This document shows, piece after piece, positions 46,532 through 55,107 of a stretch of DNA of 64,000 nucleotides. A model generated the notes under the pieces. The model saw only the letters and a program-made list of their open reading frames with translations, had not been told where the DNA came from and searched no databases. The stretch is from Planctomycetaceae bacterium UBA2972. Lineage in GTDB: Bacteria; Planctomycetota; Planctomycetia; Pirellulales; Pirellulaceae. Each line of letters begins with the position of its first letter. Position 1 is the stretch's first letter. A program made the translations under genes and the position numbers. The DNA is taken from the NCBI GenBank assembly GCA_002348315.1, contig DEAW01000154.1, forward strand, positions 1 to 64,000. Reading direction: 5' to 3'.

Positions 46532-46756
46532 AGGCATCCAGTGCCCGCCCTGCGAGCTCCCGAAGGTGCCTGCTCAATGGTCATGCCAAACCAACTTTCT
46601 GTAAACCACTGCAAATAAACAGCTTACAGTTCAAAATTGACATCGGTTTAATCATTTCAGCAGTCACAACCAGACTTTTTCGGATAACCCATTCGGAATT
46701 TTTTAGTCCGGGTGGCTACGAAAATTTATTTGCACGCAAAAACCGTGGGGGGAACC

Positions 46757-47308
46757 ATGTCGAAAGCAGCATTCAAAGACAAACAGTCATCACGCCAGTC
46801 GTTACAGCCTCGCCCTCGTTACTATAACGAGCCACACTTGCCGGAGGCCTCGAAATCTTCATCTCCTTCAGAAAGTCCCAACCTGGTGGACTACAGCCAG
46901 CAGTGGGAGCCTGCTCCTTCTTCAGCCGCGATTACTCTGGATCAAAGACGTGAAGCTGTAACACAGGCTCTGCGACTTTCACGAGCAGCACGTGACTGGG
47001 AAGTGTTTTTCAAACAGTTGATGGGAGTCGATGGTTTGATCTACGAGCTATTTCCAACAGCCGATCAACGACGTCAATTCGAAACAACCTCTGAATACGT
47101 TGAGATTCAACACATTCTGGCAGAAATGCGAAGCCGTCCACAAAAACGAAACTTACCGGATCGTGAAAAAACCAAGATGATCACTGTACGGTTACCCGAG
47201 AGCCTGCATGCAGCGCTGATGCAGGAAGCAAACGATCTGCAAACAAGCATGAACAAACTTTGCATTTCCAAGCTGCTTCAGATCATCGACAAAGAGCTTG
47301 TGCAATAA
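46757..47308 (+). CDS. Ribbon-helix-helix (HicB/Arc-like) DNA-binding protein
   Basis: A 183-residue protein whose C-terminal 45 residues form a ribbon-helix-helix domain: the beta strand MITVRLPESLHAALMQEA, then DLQTSMNKLCISKLLQII. The first 70 residues are polar and Pro/Ser/Gln-rich and look disordered; a short helical region (DWEVFFKQLMGVDGLIYELF) is central. A strong GGGGGGAA precedes the ATG at 46757, which I prefer over a GTG at 46712. Annotation pipelines may call it a HicB-type antitoxin, but no toxin gene is adjacent. A transcription regulator is equally possible. It converges with the propeller gene, 11 bases apart. Confidence 0.75.
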   Translation: MSKAAFKDKQSSRQSLQPRPRYYNEPHLPEASKSSSPSESPNLVDYSQQWEPAPSSAAITLDQRREAVTQALRLSRAARDWEVFFKQLMGVDGLIYELFPTADQRRQFETTSEYVEIQHILAEMRSRPQKRNLPDREKTKMITVRLPESLHAALMQEANDLQTSMNKLCISKLLQIIDKELVQ

Positions 47309-47319
47309 TCCGGGGAAAA

Positions 47320-48927
47320 CTACCGCTCAATAGGCAGTTCGTAGCACACCACCTCTTCTGAATTACGTAAGATCAGCTTTCTGCCATAGAGTGCCATCGT
47401 TGCCCAGCAGCGATCCTGCATTGCCTGCACCTGATACAACGTTTGAAAACCTCGTTCCTCCGGTCTTAAGAAATGAAGTTCCCCCTCTTCGGATTGCACG
47501 AGAATCAACTCACCGACCATCAGTAATTGGCCATGATTAAACCGCCCTCGTTTCCAGATCCTGTCTCCCGTCGCCAGATCAGCACATTCTAAAATTCCAT
47601 CTGAAAGACTGTAGATCTTTCCGTCGACAAGTACGGCATTAGTATATTTAGTTCGAGCCACAGAAGGGTTTTTCCAAATCTCGTCCGTTTTATTTCCCTT
47701 TACCTGAAACACAGTCGCCCCTTGTCCATATCCTTTGGCAACAAAAACCAAGTCCTCTCCTGCCAGATACGGTTGCGAATTACTCGCACTACTCGTACTT
47801 GAACCATCCCACGGATGCTTCCAAAGTTCTTCTCCGGATTTTACATCGTGACCTGTCACAGAACTCTCGTTGACGATCACGATCTGAAGTTTCCCATTGA
47901 TCGTATAGACTGCCGGTGAAGCAAAACTGATTTGCTCTTCCCCACCCATCCACTGCAGCTCTCCGGACTTTCGATCCAACGCAATCAGACTCACAAAGGG
48001 TCCGCCTTTAGGGCCACCGCCTGGCACAATGACCAGGTCATCCACAACTAACGGTGATGCACTACGACCCCAGCTAACGACTGACAAATCCTGTTCGGAG
48101 GTGGAATCGACAAGCCCCGGAACGTCCCGCTTCCATAGCTGCTCCCCTGTTTTTCCATCCAAACAAACCAGATTTCCCCCGGGGCCCAAACTGTAAACTA
48201 AGCCCTTATGGATTGTTGGTGTCGCTCGTGGACCAACTCCTCCCAACAGTGTCTCATGTCTAAATTCCGTGATATGCGCCCAGCGTATCTCTCCATTGGC
48301 CAGATCGTAACAGCTAATGATTTCTTCTTCACCGCGTTGCTCCATGGTGACACCGAATCCACCTACGGCGGCAAACCCCGACCAACCCGCTCCGATATCA
48401 CGCCGCCACAATTCAGAAATGTTTGACTCATTCGGTTCAGCAGTCCATCGAGCTGTTACAAATGGATGACGATCCTTCCCCAGAAAGCCCGGAAAATCTA
48501 AACGGTCTCCAATGGTTTTAAAATCCACATTACCTGCTATCACCTGACCGGCGATACTATCGAGTGACCTGTCAGCGATTTCTTCCCAACGCCATTTCCA
48601 TTCAAAAATTAGCGTACCAGTGACACCGATAGGGCGAATCAGGGAAAACAGCAAGATGACCGCCCCTAAACTCCCCCAGCCAACGAACCGTCTCAACCCA
48701 GTTCCGGCCGGGCCTTTAAAAACGAACCACAACCAATAGAACCCCAGCACTACCAAAACGGACAAACCACTCACAGCATTGGACATCGCCTGATCGACGG
48801 GAGTCCCACGCTGAAACAAATAAATGACACCACCTGCCAATACCGTCAGCAGAACTACCCATTTCGGCAAATAGGATCGGTTTCGCGTATTCGCTTGTTT
48901 TGATCGTTGTACGGTGTTGCTGGACAT
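47320..48927 (-). CDS. Membrane-anchored PQQ-like beta-propeller protein
   Basis: A 535-residue protein with three hydrophobic segments in the first 110 residues (WVVLLTVLAGGVIYLF, VLVVLGFYWLWFVF, SLGAVILLFSLI). A large outward domain made of PQQ/BamB-like blades follows, with repeating segments such as NGEIRWAHITEF, TGEQLWKRDVPG, SGELQWMGGEE and SGEELWKHPWDG. It is related in fold to the exported propeller at 12011-13306 but is a larger, membrane-tethered version. No catalytic residues for quinoprotein dehydrogenase are evident. It starts about 60 bases downstream of the RNase P RNA gene on the same strand and may be read from the same promoter region. Confidence 0.87.
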   Translation of the reverse strand: MSSNTVQRSKQANTRNRSYLPKWVVLLTVLAGGVIYLFQRGTPVDQAMSNAVSGLSVLVVLGFYWLWFVFKGPAGTGLRRFVGWGSLGAVILLFSLIRPIGVTGTLIFEWKWRWEEIADRSLDSIAGQVIAGNVDFKTIGDRLDFPGFLGKDRHPFVTARWTAEPNESNISELWRRDIGAGWSGFAAVGGFGVTMEQRGEEEIISCYDLANGEIRWAHITEFRHETLLGGVGPRATPTIHKGLVYSLGPGGNLVCLDGKTGEQLWKRDVPGLVDSTSEQDLSVVSWGRSASPLVVDDLVIVPGGGPKGGPFVSLIALDRKSGELQWMGGEEQISFASPAVYTINGKLQIVIVNESSVTGHDVKSGEELWKHPWDGSSTSSASNSQPYLAGEDLVFVAKGYGQGATVFQVKGNKTDEIWKNPSVARTKYTNAVLVDGKIYSLSDGILECADLATGDRIWKRGRFNHGQLLMVGELILVQSEEGELHFLRPEERGFQTLYQVQAMQDRCWATMALYGRKLILRNSEEVVCYELPIER

Positions 48928-48987
48928 CTAACTATCTCTGAGTCGGCTAACAGTCTGTTGCGTTAGGGCGTTAAAAAGGAGGAGAGC

Positions 48988-49350
48988 GGTGGACCATAAG
49001 CCGGGTTCTGTCATCACCGAAGTGACGATGGTCATTCATCTAGGACGACAATTGCTTGCCACCTCAAGCAGCCTACCCGGAAATCGACGAGAGCGAGCTA
49101 CTCCCGGATGGTAAACCATCTTCTTTCCTGCTTGGCCTTGCTTCCAATGGGGTTTGCCTAGCCACATCAGTCACCTGACATGCTGGTGAGCTCTTACCTC
49201 ACCGTTTCACCCTTACCCGCAAGCGGGCGGTTTACTTTCTGTTGCACTATCCCTGACCTTACGGCCGGTCGGTGTTACCGACCATCGTGCTCTGTGAAGC
49301 CCGGACTTTCCTCTCGTTCATAAAATGAACCAGCGACCATCCGGTCCACC
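48988..49350 (-). ncRNA. rnpB: RNase P RNA, bacterial type A-like
   Basis: Catalytic RNA of ribonuclease P, transcribed on the minus strand from about 49350 to 48988 (363 nt). In the RNA sense the conserved 5' block GAGGAAAGTCCGGGC, the AGAGCACGGTGG-like start of the next segment, the L15-type AAACCCC with GCAAGGCCAA, and the 3' block ACAGAACCCGGCTTATGG are present. The ends GGTGGACC and GGTCCACC pair to close P1. A TACAAT lies upstream (complement of 49363-49368) as a possible -10 element. A short T-run follows the 3' end. This accounts for the gap between the propeller gene and the enolase-superfamily gene. Confidence 0.95.
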
Positions 49351-49424
49351 ATCAATCCTCTAATTGTATTTTGAGGTAATCACGCAGAATGTGAAGAAGC
49401 TAAATTCGAATTCGGGAAACTAGA

Positions 49425-50543
49425 TTAACTACCGGCAAACCGCTTCAATGCGTCCCGATCCAACTCAATTCCCAAACCCGGTCCGTCCGGAATCGTCAGA
49501 TACCCATCGTCATCCAGCACAAATTTCTCGACCACCAGGTCTTCGATATAAGCAGCCGGTGTCAAGTATTCGACATACCAGGCAACGGGCAACGAAGCCG
49601 CCAACTGCAAGTCAGCAGCTAGTCCGATCGCTGTATTCCAGCCATGGCTTACAAAACGAACGTTGTGATCGTAGGCGTGCCAGGCAATCCTGCGGGCTTC
49701 GGTCAAACCGCCACACTTGGTGGCGTCGGGCTGAATAAAATCAACAGCGTGCCGTTCAATCCAGGGAATAAATGCCTGTCGTCTGGTCAACACTTCGCAT
49801 CCGGCTACCGGTACAGGAGAATGCTCCCGAAGTTTGATATAGCCTTCAATATCATCCGGTGGCAACGGCTCCTCAAACCATTCCACACCATACTCCGCCA
49901 ACATGTGAGCCGTATTGATAGCCCATTTATAATCATGAGGCCAAAACTGCTCACTACCACCAGCATCCACCAGCAAGGTAATATCCGGCCCCACGGTTTC
50001 ACGAGCGGTTCGCACCAACTCTTCGTCAAACGCTTTACTTACACGACCAAAGGGCCTCCAGCCTAACTTGATCGCCTTGAACCCACGACCCACCGTATCC
50101 AGCAATCGCTGTCTCAGTACATCTGGCTGATCAAAAAGTATAGATCCATACGGTTTGATTTTGTCTCGGTAAACTCCACCAAATAGTTTTTTGATCGGCT
50201 GATTACAAATTTTCCCGAACAAATCCCATAAAGCGATATCGATACCAGAGATAACATGCTCCACCGTACCTCCTCGTCCCTGCCAGAAACTACTCTGCCG
50301 AAGCAACTCGCTAACTCGTTCAGGCTCATCTGCTGGCGCTCCGAGCCAGAAAGGCTTCAGAAAGTCAACTCCTGCCTGTGTCAAAGCGGAACCTGTGAAT
50401 ACGCTACCTATACCTGAGATACCTTCATCCGTATGAACTTCCACTAACGTGTGTAAATCGTCTTCGGGTTCATGCCCCTCCGGCCAGCCACCATCAACCG
50501 TGGCTCCTAATAACTTATGACATTCAATCGATGTAATCTTCAT
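49425..50543 (-). CDS. Mandelate racemase/muconate lactonizing enzyme family protein (enolase superfamily)
   Basis: A 372-residue cytoplasmic enzyme with a fuller metal site than the exported relative at 15414. The ligand strands are LLVDAGGSEQF (Asp), WFEEPLPPDD (Glu) and VAGCEVLTRR (Glu), and SHGWNTAIG supplies the His of the barrel C-terminus; FKAIKLGW is the Lys strand. The predicted reaction is proton abstraction next to a carboxylate, giving a dehydratase or epimerase for sugar acids. The exact substrate is not determined. It starts six bases after the stop of the esterase gene. There is no signal peptide. Confidence 0.93.
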   Translation of the reverse strand: MKITSIECHKLLGATVDGGWPEGHEPEDDLHTLVEVHTDEGISGIGSVFTGSALTQAGVDFLKPFWLGAPADEPERVSELLRQSSFWQGRGGTVEHVISGIDIALWDLFGKICNQPIKKLFGGVYRDKIKPYGSILFDQPDVLRQRLLDTVGRGFKAIKLGWRPFGRVSKAFDEELVRTARETVGPDITLLVDAGGSEQFWPHDYKWAINTAHMLAEYGVEWFEEPLPPDDIEGYIKLREHSPVPVAGCEVLTRRQAFIPWIERHAVDFIQPDATKCGGLTEARRIAWHAYDHNVRFVSHGWNTAIGLAADLQLAASLPVAWYVEYLTPAAYIEDLVVEKFVLDDDGYLTIPDGPGLGIELDRDALKRFAGS

Positions 50544-50549
50544 GGTTGC

Positions 50550-52031
50550 CTACTCTACACTATGATATTGCAAAAATGATGCTGACATCTCTTTACGAAT
50601 TCGTGACATCAACTCTGCCGTTGTTAAATTGAAATGATCTTTACCCGGGAATAATTCAATCACCGCATCGCTTTCTAATTCCGCCATGGTTTGTTTCAGA
50701 TATTCACAGGCACCTTCAAGATAAAACGTATCCTCAGTCCCCATAAACACATTAATCTTTCCGGCCAACTTCTCTTTTAGTCCGGCATTCCAGCGTCGTT
50801 TAATCAAACGATTGATATCATACTCGATCCAGTACTTCACCGTCGCGGGAACAATCGTACCGGTATCTCGGGTCCACATCAGTAACGGCTCGCCACTATT
50901 GGTCAGTGGACTGAACACCGCTTCAAAGGATTTGAGCTGGCCTCCTCTTCCCAATCCATCGTCCATCCTCCCAAAATCCTCATACCAAATCATCACTTCA
51001 CCGTTGCGACGAGCTAACGGGCGACGATCTCCGGTCGGATTCGTATAAAGACTCAATGGTTTTTTCGCATACAGATCGACCTCCTGATAATCACGAAAAT
51101 CCACTGGATCCGGAGCAGTACTCCAGACACCCCCAAATGTCTCCGGATAATTCACCTGTAGCCATAAACTGCTCCAACCACCACTGCTATGTCCGGTTAC
51201 AAATCGTGCCGTCCAGACCGATACGGTCCGAAAACGCCGGTCAATCTCAGGAATCATTTCGTTAATCAATGCCGCCCCGCGGGGACCGTTTTTCGCACTA
51301 TCGGCATAAACATGATGCCCCCATTTACACTGGCCATCAAGAAAGACCCGTACAAACTCAACTCCGTCATCTCCAGGTGCCGGCCCTCCCGCAGCCAGAC
51401 TTCTCCCCATAGATTCGTGCAAGCCTCCAAACCCCGATACCGCATAAATGACGGGGTATCGTCTGGTTGGATTCTTATAATACGACTGCGGCAAAACCAC
51501 CGTTGATTTCTGAACAATATCACGACCGTAGAAAGCTGATAATCTAGGGCTATAAAGGCGAATCTGCTTACGAAATTCCGTCTCTTCAAATCGCATCGCC
51601 GGAATGACTTGATCCAGTTCAAATCGAAGTTGATTGTCACCATCCCATTTTACTTTTTGAGTTTTACTGTAGAGGTTTCCGGCTCCGTTCGCGTGATTCG
51701 AGTAATAGATATCGAAATCAAACAACGCCTGAATATGGTACTCACCATCACCAAGTTCTCCCAACGTCCCCGGGAAGCCAACCGTTTCGGCCGTTAACTC
51801 AACCTTGTCTCCGGCATCGACCTGGACATTGACTGCATAAAACGGTTCGGGAGAAAACCAATTCGGACCAGTCATCGGTGGACGGTTATCCGAGGTTGAC
51901 GTAAATAAATACAACCGCCCGGATGTCGGGCCTGCCAATGATCCCTGAGGGATCATGATTGTCACACGCGGACCAGCAAACAACTCAACGGCACAGGTCA
52001 TCAAGCACAGGCATAACAGGATCTTTTTCAC
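50550..52031 (-). CDS. Exported esterase-like alpha/beta hydrolase (esterase D/enterochelin-esterase type)
   Basis: A 493-residue protein with a signal peptide (KKILLCLCLMTCAVELFAG) and an alpha/beta hydrolase domain whose nucleophile elbow is TGHSSGGWSS, as in Fes/esterase D-like enzymes. YPVIYAVSGFGG precedes it and GKDHFNLT near the end supplies the probable His. An N-terminal beta domain (residues 25-170) binds or positions substrate. The start is a GTG at 52031, with GAGGAA five bases before it; the frame is open 17 codons further. It lies 90 bases downstream of the C25 protease gene and six bases before the enolase-superfamily gene. Substrate unknown; extracytoplasmic location likely. 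Confidence 0.85.
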   Translation of the reverse strand: MKKILLCLCLMTCAVELFAGPRVTIMIPQGSLAGPTSGRLYLFTSTSDNRPPMTGPNWFSPEPFYAVNVQVDAGDKVELTAETVGFPGTLGELGDGEYHIQALFDFDIYYSNHANGAGNLYSKTQKVKWDGDNQLRFELDQVIPAMRFEETEFRKQIRLYSPRLSAFYGRDIVQKSTVVLPQSYYKNPTRRYPVIYAVSGFGGLHESMGRSLAAGGPAPGDDGVEFVRVFLDGQCKWGHHVYADSAKNGPRGAALINEMIPEIDRRFRTVSVWTARFVTGHSSGGWSSLWLQVNYPETFGGVWSTAPDPVDFRDYQEVDLYAKKPLSLYTNPTGDRRPLARRNGEVMIWYEDFGRMDDGLGRGGQLKSFEAVFSPLTNSGEPLLMWTRDTGTIVPATVKYWIEYDINRLIKRRWNAGLKEKLAGKINVFMGTEDTFYLEGACEYLKQTMAELESDAVIELFPGKDHFNLTTAELMSRIRKEMSASFLQYHSVE

Positions 52032-52120
52032 TTGGATTCCTCTAACAAATCGTGAACGTATTGCTGTCGTAACAGACAACATGCTCTCATCCTAATGGAT
52101 TTCCTGCAAAGCTGCCTGCT

Positions 52121-53740
52121 TCAGTCACTCACGTAAATTCGTTTTGACCCAATAAAAATCTGCTTTTCTCCCTGCAAAAACAATCTCACGGTCTGAAACC
52201 CTGCAGCCACACCTTCCACTCGAAGACGTATGGTCACGGCATCCTCTCGGGATACCTCGGACTGTGTGGAAATCCACACAGCATCATTCGCCCGATGATA
52301 TTCGCTGGTATATTGCATTGCCAGTTCCCGATTAAATGACTCACGCTTCATCGGTTCAAATCGCTGCACACCACGCTCAGCTGCGAGCTCCACGACAGCT
52401 TTCCCGTCGGTCGGTGCCAGGAAACCCACCGTCAACTCCTCTCCGTTTTTTACCGTCGCCGGGGAGCTCAATTTGACACCAGCTGGATAATTCAATCGCA
52501 ATAGTGGATCACCAAGCAAATTGAACATCAAAGCATGTTCCGTCCGTTCTTCCGCCAGTAAATCCGGAGCCGGACTTAACGATCCAGCCAAACTATCCAA
52601 CAACCGTCGGTTGGCCGTGCGATCAGCCGCTGCGGGTACCACCAAACTACGCTTAGCATTCATAATGACATCACCCAATCGTTCTTCCCGCAAACGAAAA
52701 CATTGTCTCAACATGCCATCGCCCATCACGCTCATCGCATAGGGCATCGATACTCGACTCGCTCCGAAGACAGCAATCGGACCTTTTTCCTGTAAAACCA
52801 ATTGTTCTCCGATGCATGGCTGAACGGAGTCAAATGCACTGACATAACAGGCTAAGAACACACACACCGGTGGCATCCCTTGAATATCAACTCCCGCGAC
52901 ATTCCGCTGCTGCAGAATGGGAATCGGAGGTTCGCCGGGGACAGCCACACGATCTAACTGATCGCGCAAACCATGCCCCATATACACCCAAAACAGGGCT
53001 CCCTGATTGAGCCGATCTAAAGTATGCTTGCCGAATGATAATGGGTCGGGGCAAAACGGACTTTGCCAACTCGCCTGTGTCATCGACACCCGGAAGGATC
53101 CGGGAATCCCCTGGCTGATAAACTTACGTGTCACTGTCGTCAGAACACCATCAACAGCGGGACCAAATCCGCCAACGCCCGCGACAAAGTGAATGTCACG
53201 TTTGCTCAAAGCCGTCGCAAATTCCTGTTCATACGCCATCACTCGTTTTACGTAGATCGCCAGTTGTTCTCGAGCTACCACTGGGATCCGTCCTACCGCG
53301 ACATCAACAATACCGTCCCCGTTCAAGTCTCCGTAAGGCAAGTCAGAGGCAACTTCCGACTCAGAACCAAACAGCACATTCACTTTGGCCTGCGAATAGA
53401 ACGTTGGAATATGACGATCCGAACGAACTCCAAACTTGCCCCGATCAAAACTGGGAGCATCTCCGATTAATATCACAGCTGTGAGATCACCGGTCATAGC
53501 CGTCCTCTTAATCGTCTCGCGAATTCCTGCAGCCGTCCCTGTCGGACGGATCACCGCCAGCTGAAACCCCTGTTCTCTTCGATAGTCGACCCAGGGTTGT
53601 AAAGCATCTTCGAAGTCTTCGGCGCAAACGCAAATCACCAAGCGGGCATAAGCCGGCTGTACCCACAGAAAAAACAGTGTGCAATACAGAAGAACACGAT
53701 GCGTTAACAGACGCCGAGTTCGGTCGCACCGATGGCTCAT
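52121..53740 (-). CDS. Gingipain-like (peptidase C25 family) cysteine protease
   Basis: A 539-residue protein with an N-terminal hydrophobic export segment (VLLYCTLFFLWVQPAYA). A C25-type caspase-like domain follows: DLNGDGIVDVAVGRIPV is the calcium-binding entry strand typical of the family. The catalytic His is in FWVYMGHGLRDQL, and the Cys in FLACYVSAFDSVQPCIGEQL. A C-terminal beta-domain of about 110 residues completes it. There is no Por-secretion tail that I recognise. The ATG at 53740 overlaps the TPR stop as ATGA, so production is coupled to that gene. The likely role is processing of surface proteins; targets are unknown. A dead-enzyme possibility is low, since both dyad residues are seen. 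Confidence 0.87.
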   Translation of the reverse strand: MSHRCDRTRRLLTHRVLLYCTLFFLWVQPAYARLVICVCAEDFEDALQPWVDYRREQGFQLAVIRPTGTAAGIRETIKRTAMTGDLTAVILIGDAPSFDRGKFGVRSDRHIPTFYSQAKVNVLFGSESEVASDLPYGDLNGDGIVDVAVGRIPVVAREQLAIYVKRVMAYEQEFATALSKRDIHFVAGVGGFGPAVDGVLTTVTRKFISQGIPGSFRVSMTQASWQSPFCPDPLSFGKHTLDRLNQGALFWVYMGHGLRDQLDRVAVPGEPPIPILQQRNVAGVDIQGMPPVCVFLACYVSAFDSVQPCIGEQLVLQEKGPIAVFGASRVSMPYAMSVMGDGMLRQCFRLREERLGDVIMNAKRSLVVPAAADRTANRRLLDSLAGSLSPAPDLLAEERTEHALMFNLLGDPLLRLNYPAGVKLSSPATVKNGEELTVGFLAPTDGKAVVELAAERGVQRFEPMKRESFNRELAMQYTSEYHRANDAVWISTQSEVSREDAVTIRLRVEGVAAGFQTVRLFLQGEKQIFIGSKRIYVSD

Positions 53741-55107
53741 TGAACCAATCCCAATCCTACCAACGCGCGACCGTGGTGCGGATCGAGCTCCAGGCACCTG
53801 CTATAGGATTCTTTGGCGCGAGTACGATCATTTAACGCACGTTGAGCTTCTGCCAAAGCAAACCAAACCAGCGCATCATCATCAAGGATTTTCACTGCTT
53901 CACTTAACTGTTCATTGGCTTCTCTGATTTTATTATCTCGCCATTGCAAGCGACCGCTTTCATACAAATGATATCCTCGGTATCGCTCAGCACGCATCTC
54001 GTCGCCCTGTCCCACATAAAGGTCTGCCAGTTTGCGACAACATTCAGCGTTTGCCTGAACCGTTTTACTTGCGCGAACAGTTTGGCCTCTCAACCAGGCG
54101 GCCTCAGCTTTCGCCTCGTCACCCTTGACTAAAAAGCAATCGCCTACCAGTTCCCACAGGTAAGCTGATTCTCCATCATGAATCAACCAGCGTTTCAAGT
54201 AACGCAAGGCGACATCCGGTTGCCCTGCTTCCAGATATGACAGGCAAGCCTGGATTGCATATGCGGGTCGCCAAAGCGGATTCATGAGTCGAAACGACTC
54301 GACAGCCTGTTCGGTCGCAGTCTTCGTATCTCCTGCTTCCAAGGCTTCCGTGCTTGCCGTCAAAGCAACCGCAGCGCCCATGTTATTCACAGTTTCCACA
54401 TCCCATTCACGGGAAATCGGGTGAATGGTAATCATCTCGGAAGTGTGCATAGAGCGATCAAAACATGCCCGTGCTGCCTCCTGATTACCCAGTTTTTCAT
54501 AGGCCCAGCCCTGCATTTGATGAGCTCTCATCGAATTCGGACTTCTGGCAATCAGTGCATCAAGGATTTTAACCGCTTCCTGAGCACGATCGTCACGAAT
54601 CAAGAGTCGGGATAAAGCGAAATCAGCAATCTCATCATTCACCGTCTTGCGAAAAAAGATTTCGGCATTCCTACGGTCATCCAATCTCAGATAATCCAGG
54701 CCTATCTGCAGATTCGCGTGAGATGCCAATTCATGCCCGGCTGCACCGACTGGCATAAGCACTTTAATTGCTTTTTCAAGCTTGCCCCGACGACTCAAAC
54801 AAATGCCGAATTTGAACTGCTGAGTAAGATCGAGTTGCCCTATTTTAAGAGCTCGGCGATAACAGTATTCAGCTTCCGGCATCAACGCGAAGGTAGTGTA
54901 GATTTCACCTAATTCAACCCAGGCACTCACACTGTTAACGTCATGATTTGCCTCGATTCTGCGGACGTCATCGCGAAAACCGGACTCCAGTTTATTTACT
55001 CTCGAGACAACCCGAGCTTTCATGCCACCGTTCTGTTGATAGCGAATACCGATGAGTACAATCTCAACGACAATAACCATGAGTAAGAAGAATTGACGCC
55101 TCCGCAT
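53737..55107 (-). CDS. TPR-repeat protein, membrane-anchored at N-terminus
   Basis: A 456-residue protein with one N-terminal hydrophobic segment (FFLLMVIVVEIVLIGI) and repeated TPR-like helix pairs, for example ALMPEAEYCYRRALKIGQ, KLEKAIKVLMPVGAAG and ALNDRTRAKESYSRCLELDP. TPR domains bind protein partners and here would face the periplasm or the equivalent compartment. The ATG start at 55107 shares a base with the FG-GAP stop (TAATG), and the stop overlaps the C25 protease start (ATGA). The tight spacing indicates equimolar production with its neighbours and suggests an adaptor between the protease and the FG-GAP protein. Confidence 0.85.
   Translation of the reverse strand: MRRRQFFLLMVIVVEIVLIGIRYQQNGGMKARVVSRVNKLESGFRDDVRRIEANHDVNSVSAWVELGEIYTTFALMPEAEYCYRRALKIGQLDLTQQFKFGICLSRRGKLEKAIKVLMPVGAAGHELASHANLQIGLDYLRLDDRRNAEIFFRKTVNDEIADFALSRLLIRDDRAQEAVKILDALIARSPNSMRAHQMQGWAYEKLGNQEAARACFDRSMHTSEMITIHPISREWDVETVNNMGAAVALTASTEALEAGDTKTATEQAVESFRLMNPLWRPAYAIQACLSYLEAGQPDVALRYLKRWLIHDGESAYLWELVGDCFLVKGDEAKAEAAWLRGQTVRASKTVQANAECCRKLADLYVGQGDEMRAERYRGYHLYESGRLQWRDNKIREANEQLSEAVKILDDDALVWFALAEAQRALNDRTRAKESYSRCLELDPHHGRALVGLGLVQ

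Noticed and set aside
46712..46756. Upstream GTG start for the ribbon-helix-helix gene
   Set aside because: ATG 46757 has a strong GGGGGGAA site, while the extra 15 residues show no conserved feature.
47320..48927. Quinoprotein dehydrogenase for the membrane propeller
   Set aside because: The propeller blades are present, but no PQQ-ligand or catalytic Asp pattern of alcohol dehydrogenases can be seen.
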